Source: Lithospermum erythrorhizon (lineage: Eukaryota; Streptophyta; Magnoliopsida; Boraginales; Boraginaceae). Taken from it: a DNA stretch of 64,000 bases. The translations under genes and the position numbers were made by a program. Position 1 is the stretch's first letter, and each line of letters starts with the position of its first letter. The notes under the pieces are model-generated. The model made no database searches, had not been told where the DNA came from, and saw only the letters and a list, made by a program, of their open reading frames with translations. Positions 36,631 through 48,714 of this stretch are shown here, one piece after another. Location of the stretch: the NCBI GenBank assembly GCA_019722365.1, contig JADFUC010000758.1, forward strand, positions 682,001-746,000, read 5' to 3'.

Positions 36631-37372
36631 TTTTATAATATTTCAAACATAATTTCCTAGCATAATTTATTTCTAAAATAATTAGCATAACATAATTTCA
36701 TAACATAATATTTCTAACATAATTTCAAAATGTGAGAAATCTATTACATTCTCTATTAATATATTTCTAACATAATTTCATAGTATTTAACACCAATTAA
36801 TTTAAGAAGATTCTCACAGTGGAATATGTCGCAATTTTAATTGAAAGTTAATACAAAATTGAACAACAATTTTACTTATCTTATTTAACATATTTTTACT
36901 ATCTTATTATAATCATAATTTGAATAATTTCATCATATTTAAACACCAATTAACATAATTGAAATATTAACACAGAAATTTAGACAATAATTTAATATTG
37001 ATATTAAGAAAAGTTTGTTTTAACAAACAAGAAAGAATTTGGTTGTTTTTACTTTCAAGGTCGAGCTTCGGCTTGCAAGCAGCGTGGCCGGGTCGCTTGT
37101 TGTAAACAGCGTGATCAGCTTGACTGTTCCCCCATGACAACGTTGATTGCGTCTATTTGTTTTATAGCTTGATTTAGGTGACTTCTTTGTTACACAATGT
37201 AATATTTTCAATCAATACTTTTTCCCTTTTTTGTGACAGTTGATCTTTTATTTTCATTACAATGACACAAGCAAAATCCTGAGCAAATCCATCTCGGATC
37301 ACATGACAACTAGATTAAAACATTTAAAGCAGAAACAATTAATTGGAATAATTTTGTTAAAGGTCGCGGCTG
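36631..37372. other. AT-rich repeat flank and SCD1 upstream DNA
   Basis: The first part (to about 36990) repeats the CATAATTTC-like words found left of the 2.2-kb element. The rest, which includes the possible SCD1 promoter, has no exon I can support. Confidence 0.45.
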
Positions 37373-40300
37373 ATGGGTACGGCAGCGTTTGTTCAGTACT
37401 TTATTTGGTGTGTGGGATCGGGCCGGAGATTCGAACACTGGATGGAGGACGAGGGTACCAAGGAAGTAGCGTGTTGTACCTACCTTCATTGCTCGATCAG
37501 TACCCACCCTCTAATCCTTTCCACTTCTCTCTCTCCCAGCTCCACAACTGTATCAAAACATTTTCATTTTTGTCCCAAAAAGATTGTCATGTTATGTCCT
37601 CAAAAACATACCAGATTGAATTGTACACTCACTTTACTATCCAGATTAGCCACCAAACAAGCTTTTTGGTCGGCACGAGACAAAAGTACCTCTGTATGCT
37701 CTTTGATTAGAGTGGTCAGGAGTTTGAAAGAATGAGGGCAACATTTTCCCATCGATTTTGAAAATTTTAGAGTTTAGCATTTAAATATAAGTAATAGACA
37801 TTACCCCTCAAAAGCTAAGGTAATCGAGGTGAATTGACCATGGAAAATCAAAATGGACTATCTTTTTGGGGATGAGTATTCGATGACTGTATACATATGT
37901 TTGTATTGTTTGTGTATGTAATTGCGTTTTCAACTAGTATGGTAGTATATAATGTCGGTGATTGGATGCGTCTTTCAATTTTCTGAACTGATTTGTCTTT
38001 CGGTTGAAATGTAGTGTGTATTGCCGGCTGGTGTCGAATTCTACTTGTCAGGTTATAATTATGATGACCCATCAACACATCCGCGGAGTTATCCTATAGT
38101 ATTAACTGGTATGTAGATGCTAATAGTGTTTATATACTTCATTTTTTTTATTTAATATTTGAATTATTTGAGAAATTCACATAACAAGCATTTTAAAACT
38201 TATATGATACAAAATCAACACATATCTATATAAGCCTAAATAGCAATTGAGGTATACATGCTACAATCTACTTAAAAAATTGAAATTTTAGATTTTTTTT
38301 GGTGACATATTGGGTATTTGGTGATGGTGCAGAGGGTGATGGCTCGAAGATTTATGTTAGTTGCATTGCATTTAGAGATCCAGTTTGTGAAGATATTGCA
38401 GAGGCTTATCAAATATCAGCTAATTCATATGCTGATAAATGCATATGCCTCGTCTCACGATCACCTAGTTTCGGCATCCTACGAGAAGCTCTGGAGGAGA
38501 TTTATGAACTTTGCTTTTCATCCTCTGGAAGTAGGTATGCTTTTGTAAGGTTATTATCATAGTTATGCAGTAATTATTGTACGACATACTTATCTATTTG
38601 AATGATTTTATTATCATAGTTATGCAGTAATTATTGTACGACATACTTATCTATTTGAATGATTTATCATTTAATGAATGGATTTTCACATAGTGATTTG
38701 TTTATTGATCAAGTTGGTCATGATATATTTTATCCATAAATGCTGAGTGAACTATTTGATAATTTTTTGAGATACTCAAGGGTAATTAAATATTCGCAAT
38801 TACCTTTGCTAAATAGAGTTATGTTGGAGTCACTCTGTGAACAGTCCTCCTGGTGCCTCGGCAATTATGTGTCTGCACTTGCATGGTTATATTATATATT
38901 TGGTACCTTCTTTGTTTTAATCATTCATGAGGGGAGGAAAGCACACTTCTAATTTGGTGCCCTAGTCCAGTTTAATTTAAAGCCATTGCTTTTGCTCAAC
39001 ACTAAGGAAAACTATCCAAGATATAGAACTGAAAGTGACCTTGGGATATTCTTTCTTCTATTTCAATATTCACAGAGAGCTTTTGTAGTGTGGTTATATA
39101 AAAATGTATTGGCCTTTGCAATTTTGTTAACGAGTGTGTGATTTAGATACTCTTGATTGTTGAACTTATTATATCAAATTGGCTGCAAGTAGTGTGCTTG
39201 ATTCTTAAAAAGTACGTTGAGGATGACTTCATTGAATTGATGAGTATATTAAACTTGTTGCCTTTGACCTATAGATAGCTGCATTAATTTTGTAACTTCA
39301 TACATTTTTGTCCATAATCTTGAAGAGCATGGGGCCTATGACGTGTCTTGTTTATGCCTAATTTGATTAAGGCATAAGCTCTATATGTATATTAGTTTCT
39401 TCATCTTTATTTTTTGGAAGGTACTTTAGCTTGATCCTTTGTATTTGCCCATTTCCACCACTCTGCAAATGTTCATGAACTTCTGAAGGAAATAACTGTC
39501 TCCCATGTTCTTTTAATTTCACTTAATATGTTTGGTCATGCTTCCATTTCAGCAAACCACTATGGGATGTTATAGCATATATGGTGTCCTGTGTGCCTTT
39601 ACCTAATCCTGGGAAAGAGCGGGTGCTCTTTTCTGTTGAGAATAGCTTGCTTGCAGTTGAGGTTCCTCCAAAAGACGGGCTTCCTCATGCTGATGTATGT
39701 GTACACTCGGTGTTTCTCTCATCCCATTTTATTTTTAGTTGGTTAGTTAAATGTTCTTCTATTCTATTGCAGGTATCATTTCAGCATCTGGTCCAGTGTT
39801 TAGATGTTGATAATTTCATCAAATTATTTACGTCTGTCTTGCTTGAAAGAAGGATTCTTCTCAGATCGAACAAGTACGTCTGCATATTCTTTGTTGTTCT
39901 AAGAAAGACTTCATATAATAGATGACAACAGTTGCGATTTCACATCTGATAAGTCAATTGTAATTTTTTATTCACCAACTTTTCATGATCACTCCATGCT
40001 TGTGAGTAATATTGCTTTTATCGAGAAAAAATCATGGAAATAAATATTATCCTGGCCCATAATTTATCCTAGCTCTGCATGTGGTAATCATACTGATTTA
40101 TTTGCAAGGTCCTAAGATCATAGGTTGTTATTTTTCCCCTTGTTTAAATGTTTGTTGCAGATATTCTCTCCTGACTCTTGCATCTGAAGCCATATGCCAT
40201 TTGATTTATCCATTTAGATGGCAGGTGAACTTTCTTTGATATTTGTACTCTTCCTAGTTAAATAGCTTCCAAATGTATAGACGTTGATAGGTTTTACCGC

Positions 40301-43300
40301 CATCCTAATATTTTCATGTCATTGAGACGGACTAATATGCAATTGATTTTCTGCAGCATGTCTACATTCCGCTACTATTTTTCAGTGGAGTGGATTATAT
40401 TGATGCACCTACTCCATACATGATGGGTCTTCATTCGGGAGTTGACACAGCTGGACTTATGATGGATGGTGTAAGTTGTTATGCTTTGACTGAACTCTTA
40501 AGTTATCGGTTACTCAGTTTTTGGACTTAATAAAGTTTTCATTATCAAATATTTATATGAGAATTGATATTTCTATATCGTTGGGATGAAGATATTTATT
40601 ATTACTATTTTGTTTTTGGTACTGCAAATTATTTTCCTATAATTGATTCACATGTTTTAGGTAGTCATTGTTGATCTGGAGCACAATCGTGTGACCACTA
40701 CCGAGGAAATTCCTGACGTTCCGGAGCCAGAATATAATTTATTACGCGACGAGATAATAAAATTATTGTACCCAAACCTTGTAGGTATAGATCAGATGAA
40801 AAACATTCCAGGACCTAATCACTCTGATCAATGGCCTAGAACTGGAAGCAGGCCCTGGGGAGAGGATCATGACATTCAACTGAGGTGACTTCTGAGGCCA
40901 TTTCTGTCGTTTGTAAATATTTTATTTAGGCTCCTTTATTACCTAATTTTGTCGTCTTGCTATGTTCGATATTATTTAAGTCGTGTTTAGCTATCTTCTT
41001 AATATAAACATCATAATCTCCCAATTTTGTGTAGGTTAATCTATTGATACCTTTCTGATGCTGTAAACTGATTTCTTTCATCTTTTAATATCCCTACGGA
41101 AGACTCATGAGGCTTCTCAATTATTTATGCTTTGTTATCGATGAACCACTCTATGGTTTACTGTGGCTGATGGTACTTTGCATCATCTGCTGTACACTAA
41201 AATTAGCACTCCCTCCATCAGAATTTAATGGGGAGACTTGCCTTCTTTTGAATTCCCAAAACTGTCTTATTTAGATTTTAAGCTAATTAGCATTCACTAG
41301 GCTACTTATATCAATGCATTTAAGTTTTAGCAAAAATCAAAACCACACAATTAAACTGGGATGTATTTAGTATTAGGTAAGAAGTTTTCTCAATCACTGA
41401 TCATTGGTGCCAGTCTAATGTATTTTGAGTTGTAGCATATCAATGTAGGATGTATTTTGAGTTGTAGAATTTAATGGGGAGACTTGCCTTCTTTTGAATT
41501 CCCAAAACTGTCTTATTTAGATTTTAAGCTAATTAGCATTCATTAGGCTACTTATATCAATGCATTTAAGTTTTAGCAAAAATCAAAACCACACAATTAC
41601 TGGGATGTATTTAGTATTAGGTAAGAAGTTTTCTCAATCACTGATCATTGGTGCCAGTTTAATGTATTTTGAGTTGTAGCATATCAATGTAGGATGAATT
41701 TACATGCAACCACAGTCACATTCTTCCTGCACAAAGCCATTGGTCTTACATTGTTTTTTGTTGTGTAGGCTTATATTCTTGAAGTTCTTCTCGTCAATCC
41801 TAGGTGGTTACCGTAACTTCATTGTATGGTATTTCCATCTTATACTCTTTGATGATAACATAATGTCCAAAATATCATATTTCTTAGTAGCTTGTTTCCA
41901 ATTACAGGAAAACACTGCAACTCAGGTCTTCAATGCCCAAGCTTTTTTAAAGATGCGGTCTCGAGCTACAAGTCAGCCTCCTGATCCTATGGTGATCATC
42001 TTCTCTTTATCAATTTGAATTTGTTGCAAATAATGCCCATTTGGTCCGACTTTCTTGAGATTTCTCGAATTCTTATCACAATCTTTGATTGTTTGATTTC
42101 ATCTATATGAACTAATAAACTCCTAAATTTTTATTGAATTTGGCCAGATAACCCAATTCTTGGAGTCTCAAGGTTTCATGGATTATTTGGAGAGGGGCCT
42201 GGGTTCTGAAGAAAGCAATAACAATCTCCTCGATAAGATGCAAGATGCTATAGGAAGGGGTCAAAATCCTTTATCAATTCTCCCTTCACCCCCCGAAGAG
42301 CCTGAAATCATAACTGTGTCTGATACTGGGGCAGGAATAAAAGGTATGTTGTGGATAGTGTAATTGGTGTTGCACAGTTACAAGTGTATTGATATATTTC
42401 ACATTGTTTGTTAATCAAGTGAGATTTTTCACAGGGACAGGGACAGGGACCAAGTATTGCTATGACAGGTTTCCTGCCACAATTAGATCGGAAGAACAAG
42501 AAGAAAAGAGGAAGCAGCTTCTAGCCTCAGCAAGTGGAGCACTCGAATACTCTGGGAAACTTTCTAACTCACCTTCTGTGGTTGGTGAAGGATTCAAGTC
42601 AAGCCCAAGAGAAAATATTGAAAGGGGTTTACGGTATTAGACATTAAAGTAAAGCTTCAAGGGTTATGGTTGCGTCTTTTGAAATTGGGGGCGACCGATG
42701 ATCCATTGTCTTCTTTTGAATATGGAACAATACTTGCTTTGATTGAGTCTGATGCCGAAGGCATCGGTGGAAGTGGTTTTGTTGAGTGTATAAGAGAACA
42801 TATTCACTCAGGGTGGAGTTGTCATCTGACCGAAGAGCAGTTTATTGCAGTGAAGGAGCTGCTGAAGACTGCTATTGCTCGAGCTATTTCTCGCAATGAC
42901 ATGGCAACTACCAGGGATGCCCTTGAAGTATCTGCTGAGATGTTCAAAAAAGACATAAATAATGTTCCAGACTATGTTGAACGTCACCTTCGTTCAATGT
43001 CCATTTGGGAGGAGCTACGCTTCTGGGAAGGGTATTTTGACTACCTAATGGACCGTTTTTCAAGCAGGTCAGCAAATTATGCTGCTTTGGTAACGACGGT
43101 GCTTATCATAGTGGCAACACATATGGCCGGTTTAGGACTTCCTGACACTGATGCATGGTTTATGGTTGAAACAATAGCAGGGAAAAATAATATTGGATAT
43201 AAGCATATGATAAAACTAAGAGGCTATCTCTCTCATATTCGTCAATTATGTATTGGTTACTGGGGACTCTATTCTGTGAAATCCCAGTCCTTGACATCTT

Positions 43301-44996
43301 ATGGACTGCCCTCTCCACGTTCTCAAGATGTCACTGATGATTCTCAACAGCCTGCAGAGGCATCTGGTGTTGGAAGGAGTTGGGTCCAGAGCATGTTTAG
43401 TAGGGAGACAAAATCAAGAGGGCGCTCTTTCCGTAACTGGGGTTCTGATAGTGGGAACGTTGGTGCAAGTGAAAGTGGGACCCCTAAAAAGCAGCCGCAT
43501 ACTAACTTCCGTATGCTAAGGGGTCACAGTGGAGCAGTCACAGCTTTGCATTGTGTAACCAGAAGAGAAGTGTGGGATCTCATTGGTGACCGTGAAGATG
43601 CAGGCTTCTTCATTAGTGGGAGCACGGACTGTACTGTTAAGGTATGGGATCCTAGTCTTCGTGGCTCCGAACTGCGGGCTACTTTAAGAGGGCATACTGG
43701 AACTGTTAGGGCGATAAATTCGGATCGATCAAAGATTGTGACAGGATCTGATGACAAGTCTATCCTCGTGTGGGACAAACAGACAACTCAGCTTCTGGAA
43801 GAATTGAAAGGTCATGGATCACAGGTCAGCTATTCACGCATGCTGTCAGGTGAGCGTGTCCTGACAGCATCACATGATGGAACCATAAAGATGTGGGACG
43901 TAAGAACCGATACCTGTGTTGCTACTGTGGGGCGTAGTTCAAGTGCCATACTTTGTGTGGAGTACGATGACTCCACAGGAATTTTAGCTGCTGGCGGAAG
44001 AGATGCTGTTGCTACAATATGGGATATTCGTGCGGGCAGACAGATGCATAAGCTTGTGGGGCATACCAACTGGATTAGGACAATCAGAATGGTAGGAGAC
44101 ACTGTTGTTACTGGTAGTGATGATTGGACAGCACGTATGTGGTCTGTTTCTCGGGGAACATGTGACGCTGTTCTAGCATGCCATGCTGGTCCAGTTCTTT
44201 GCGTTGAGTATTCTGTTTCAGATAAAGGGATTATCACTGGTTCAACTGATGGCCTCATCCGGTTCTGGGAAAATGACGAGGGCGGTATAAAATGTGTCAA
44301 GAATGTTACACTTCATTCTTCCTCTGTATTGTCTATCAATGCAAATGATCACTGGTTAGGGATTGGAGCTGCTGATAATTCGATGTCCCTATTTAACCGT
44401 CCTCAGGAGAGACTCGGTGGACTCTCTGGTACAGGCTCCCGGATGGCTGGGTGGCAGCTCTATCGAACTCCCCTGAAATCTGTTGCCATGGTAAGTTCTT
44501 TCTCTAGAATAGTACTCTTTCTGCAATTGAGTCTGTAACGCTAAATTTATGATGTTCAGTACAAGAACGTTTAAATTAGACATGCATAGGGATAATTTAT
44601 ATTGCCTGACATGCATAAGGATAATTTATATTGCCTGCTGCATGGTACTTGAATCCCCTGGAATTATCAATAACAGTTGAACCTCTGCACCAAATAAACC
44701 CTAGCTATTCCTAGAAAAGTCTTGGTTACCACATTTCCTAAGGTCTTTTGTTTTTGTTCATTTCGATAAATATCATGAAAAGGCTTCAGCATGCCGACAA
44801 TAAAATGGATTATAGGAGTGTAAGAAAACAACCTACTTTTGGTGATCTTTATATTTCTTATAATCTGATTCTTTCAGCTCGGTTGTGAATGGTATTTCAG
44901 GTAAGATGTGTCACCTCGGATCTTGAAAGGAAAAGGATATGTAGTGGTGGTCGAAATGGGCAACTTAGGTTATGGGATGCGACCATTAACATCTAG
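37373..44996 (+). CDS. SCD1: SCD1-like DENN and WD40 protein, reading frame interrupted
   Basis: Thirteen exons follow plant SCD1 closely: 37373-37549, 38015-38108, 38333-38534, 39553-39694, 39773-39873, 40161-40224, 40357-40470, 40661-40884, 41769-41823, 41908-41991, 42148-42343, 42435-44490 and 44901-44996. The DENN half includes DGLPHADVSFQHLVQC, LLERRILLRSNKYSLL and FFSGVDYIDAPTPYMMGLH. The C-terminal WD40 half has repeats such as GHTGTVRAI, VWDKQTTQLLEELKGH and WDIRAGRQMHKLVGH, ending RLWDATINI. SCD1 regulates cytokinesis, clathrin-linked trafficking and polar growth at the plasma membrane. Problems: exon 1 needs a frame change near 37402 (MGTAAFVQYFI then VCGIGPEIRTL) and a one-base excess near 37543. 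Exon 12 changes frame near 42628, so the upstream frame stops at TAG 42638-42640. Either this is a young pseudogene or the sequence has errors; all splice borders still look good. Confidence 0.88.
37566..37880. mobile_element. Stowaway-like MITE in SCD1 intron 1
   Basis: The left end reads GTCCCAAAAAGATTGTC and the right end, near 37850-37875, AATGGACTATCTTTTTGGGG. These are inverted copies of the ends of the element at 58795-59014. It starts about 16 bases past the exon 1 donor at 37550. Edges are approximate. Confidence 0.5.
38551..38665. repeat. 57-bp tandem duplication in an SCD1 intron
   Basis: Two almost identical copies start at 38551 and 38608, each beginning TTATTATCATAGTTATGCAG. 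They lie just after the exon 3 donor. Confidence 0.9.
41221..41698. repeat. 246-bp tandem duplication in an SCD1 intron
   Basis: Copies start at 41221 and 41467, each beginning GAATTTAATGGGGAGACTTG. They differ at only a handful of positions, so the duplication is recent. It lies in intron 8 (40885-41768). Confidence 0.92.
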
Positions 44997-45983
44997 CTAG
45001 CTGCTGCCGTTGTGCATGTGCTGTAAGTTCTGGAGACTACTTAATTTGTGTATTTATTCACTTATTGCTCAGTGTATCATACTGTTGTAATTTTTGCCAA
45101 GGAGAATGTAAAAATGCTGAAACATCTTAAAGCTGACTTGTTGATTTTGGTTATTCATTGCTTCCAACCATAGTGTTTGAATATTTTTTCAGACCGACAT
45201 TTCAGGTGGTCTAATTTGTTTGTGTTCACATGGATGTGAAAACTGCTTAATAGATAATGGAAATCTGGACTATGTGCAAGATCATACCTGGTTTTACCTG
45301 TCTCAAATGAGCTTAGTGAAAATGTAAGCTTCAACTTTCCATTTATGAATTAAAACCAGTATTTAGCATGTTTTTATAAATTACTTTGTAGATAGTCAAT
45401 ATGTTTTAGAATCATGGGTGATCGAAATAGGTTACTTTGAATTGTGGGCGATCAAAGCAAGACATTTCTTCAATACGAGTATAACGAAAGTAGAGTAAAT
45501 ACATTGTATACATAACGCCAATTAAAATGGATCGGAGGAATTACTCGATTGAGTATATATCGAGCAATAATATATTCATTTCTCATATATCTATTTTCTA
45601 CTGTCTTGTTATCATATTTACATTTCTTACATATTAGCCTATACAGTTAGCTGCCTATTTCTATATGTTCATTTAAATCATGTCTTGATTATTATACCCT
45701 TTTGTGTTACCTCCAATGGGGTTGTATGTTTACTGCAAATTTGAGCCAAAGCTTAAAACTAATTCTTCTTGTTTAGTTGTTTTCACTTTTAGCCGTTCTC
45801 CATTTGAAATATATTCACTCAACCTTAATGAATCAAGGTCTCCTATAACTGTATTTAATTTGAAGGTGTAGTAAAAGAATTGCATTTGTATGTAATGATG
45901 AAAATCTTACAAGGAGTCTCCCCCAATTTTTTTTTTAAAAAACTTGTACATATGTAGTATCTTCCTATAAACGTGTAAGGTAG
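44997..45983. other. Gap between SCD1 and the kinesin fragment
   Basis: AT-rich DNA. I looked for kinesin N-terminal motor motifs (nucleotide-binding GQTGSGKT-like loop, stalk) and found none. No other coding exon is seen. Confidence 0.5.
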
Positions 45984-47928
45984 GAACGTTTATGTACACA
46001 GTCAACTCAACCTCTGATGTATTGAAATTGATGGATATCGGACTGAAGAATAGAGCTCAAGGTTCGACCACTCTAAATGAAAGAAGTAGCCGATCACACA
46101 GGTTATACACCTGAATTCAGTTGAATTTATTATGTTGGTAATTTATATGTCTACTTTACCTAATAATTTAGTGCATGCTAACAGTATCATCACCATTCAT
46201 GTTCGAGGAACTGATTTGAAGACTGGTTCCTCGGTGAAGAGCAGCCTTCATTTAGTAGATCTCGCAGGAAGCGAAAGAGTAGATAGATCTGAAGTTTCCG
46301 GTGACCGGCTCAAAGAAGCTCAGTATATAAACAAATCATTATCTGCCCTTGGAGATGTTATTTCTGCTTTAGCACAGAAAAATTCCCATGTTCCATACAG
46401 GAATAGCAAGCTCACTCAAGTCCTCCAAAGCTCTTTGGGTATTAATTACTCTTTCTTTTTGTTTTCCTGAACTTAGAGGTCCTCCAACTATGCATTTTCT
46501 TTATTGAACTAAGTTTTGCGCTGTGCCATCATTAGGAGGTCATGCAAAGACACTTATGTTTGTGCAACTCAATCCTGACGCTTCTTCATATTTGGAGACT
46601 GTGAGTACCTTAAAGTTTGCTGAACGAGTATCTGGAGTAGAGCTTGGTGCAGCTAAGAGCAGCAAAGATGGAAGGAGTGTCAGAGAATTAATGGAACAGG
46701 TGCTTGATGAACAATGACTTTGTTGCCTAATGACTAAAGTACTAAAAAGATTTTATATTTGCTTCTCTAATCCCCTACCATTTGACATAGATGTTCAGAA
46801 CAACATAACTAATAAGTCCAAATGACCTTTTCGAGCATATGCTGTGTTAGTGTTGCCACGAGGAAATATTAATAGAAATTTATGCTCTTGGTTGGGATAA
46901 AATTATTTTGGTTAATAACCCAAAAATGGAAAATATGCTTGCAACATGTTTACATAACCAGAGTCCTAATTTCCCATTGTTGAGCTGAGCATGAGATGGA
47001 CTTGTGGTTTTTTATTATTTCAAATTGCAGGTTGCATCTCTCAAGGACACGATCGCCAGAAAGGATGAAGAGATCGAGAGATTGCAGCTACTCAAAGATG
47101 TGAAAAATTTATACTCTGAAGATGGATGTGTGAAACAATTTTCCACCTCACTGAGGTGTGGATCTTCATCTTCGTCTTCGTCTCCCATGAAACATTTGAG
47201 AGGTTACACCGTGCAAGGGAACTTATTTGGCGGGGAAGATTCAGGACTTGAAGAAAAAGCTCCTAATGATCGAGAAAACTACTCTGAGTGTAGTAGTGAA
47301 CAGCATTCTGATGCTCTATCCCAAAATCATGATAACGATATCATTAGACATTATAAAGAGTTAGAATACCCTCGCCAGCAGCAGGTAAATACTCCTGCTA
47401 GACGCTATGCAGTTCAAGGTTTAACTGCAAATGCTGAGGGCTTAGGATTTAGAGGTAATGCTGAAAACAAGAGGCTGAGCGATGCATCCAATAGTGATAT
47501 TTCTATAGGAACAGAAAATGTTGACTTCAACAAAAGCAAAAGCCTAAGCTGTGGAGGAGCAAAAACATCAAAAAAGATAGAGAGGTATGTTTTGCCCGAT
47601 GCATCGTTTACCAAAAAGAAACTCTTCTTCCCTTACTCATCGAACTCCCAAACATTAATAACTTTATATGTTGATCCTTGGCAGACCAAAGACAGCATCC
47701 AGGATATCCCGAGCATCCCCAAGATCGCCGATGGATTCTCCAAAAGCTTCAACAGGTAAAATTTGTTATATTGCAGCAGATTACCAAATCATGAGTAGAT
47801 TAAAGTGAGTTGAGTTGTTAGCATGTTATGTTTTCATCTTTTGAACTTTGCTTTATATTTTTCCAGGTTTGAGAAAATCATCCAGTGGTACTACTTTATC
47901 AACCAAGTCTTCCAGAAAATGGCATTAA
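45984..47928 (+). pseudogene. KIN-14 kinesin, 5'-truncated (C-terminal half of motor and tail)
   Basis: Six exons join in phase: 45984-46101, 46185-46438, 46536-46699, 47031-47584, 47685-47755 and 47867-47928. They encode the second half of a kinesin motor: [10 protein letters not shown] (switch I), [18 protein letters not shown] (switch II), [35 protein letters not shown] and STLKFAERVSGVELG. A short neck (REVELMEQVASLKDTIARK-like) and a Ser/Arg-rich tail ending KSSRKWH follow. This layout is that of plant KIN-14 minus-end kinesins. The P-loop half of the motor, the stalk and any calponin-homology domain are missing upstream. The remaining frame has no stops and good splice sites, so truncation is recent, or the missing exons were lost in assembly. 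As it stands it cannot bind ATP. Confidence 0.75.
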
Positions 47929-48714
47929 GGAGTGTAGTCATTGAAGTTTATATATTTATGGATGCGCCCGTGTGCAATTTAGCACCTTAATTTCTTTTCA
48001 TTTGTGACAGATTTTTGAGACAATGTTTGTAAAAACGTGTATACAAATGTGTATTATACTTGTATGTTCATTCTTGTTAATAGTAATACTTCATTTTAGT
48101 GTAAAATATAATCAAATTTGGGTAAATGATTCTTGAAAATTTCTATTCGTGGTTTATGTTGAATCAAATATTACTTTTTAATTCAATCATTTCGAGCAAA
48201 GACTTAAACTCAACATTATATACTATATTAGTATTATTAAATTCATAATGTCTATTAATATTATGTTTAAACACTCATATATACAATTAGTAAATTATGT
48301 ATCGTTATTCATTACATAAAAATAGAAAAAATATAGAAAATGTAGATTAGTCGATTTGAATCCAAGAACACACGACTAGCTTATTTACATTAGAATCAAC
48401 TAAACCTCAAATCCGAAAAGTAATATTTAACTGAATTAAATAAAAATTAAATTAAGCCAAATTTTACAAAATTCAAATCCCGATTTTACACACATCCAAA
48501 TAGTGTTTTTAGTACTGAAATGACTATTTTACCCTTGAACATAATTTTTATAACTATCACATTTACAAATAGGGGGAAAAATAGGCATTTCACCCTCAAT
48601 TTCTTACTGTTTGGGTGTGTATAACAGCTCAGCCTTAAAGATGTCATAAATAAAAATACTTCGTAAATTCGAAGTAACATAAAGATAAAAAAAAATACTC
48701 TCTCTGTCCCCCCC
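47929..48714. promoter_or_regulatory. Kinesin 3' region and ESP1 upstream region
   Basis: AT-rich. Contains the 3' untranslated region of the kinesin fragment, the family-B MITE at 48487-48624 and the presumed ESP1 leader with a CT-rich run (48698-48713) just before the ATG. Confidence 0.45.
48487..48624. mobile_element. MITE, family B, copy 2 (upstream of ESP1)
   Basis: Inverted ends ACACACATCCAAATAG and CTGTTTGGGTGTGTAT bracket the same core as the copy at 5719-5866 (AGTACTGAAATGACTATTTT). It ends 90 bases before the ESP1 start codon. Confidence 0.7.

Noticed and set aside
43524..44300. Minus-strand open frames of 84 and 156 codons
   Set aside because: They are antisense to the long SCD1 WD40 exon, which has clear homology on the plus strand.
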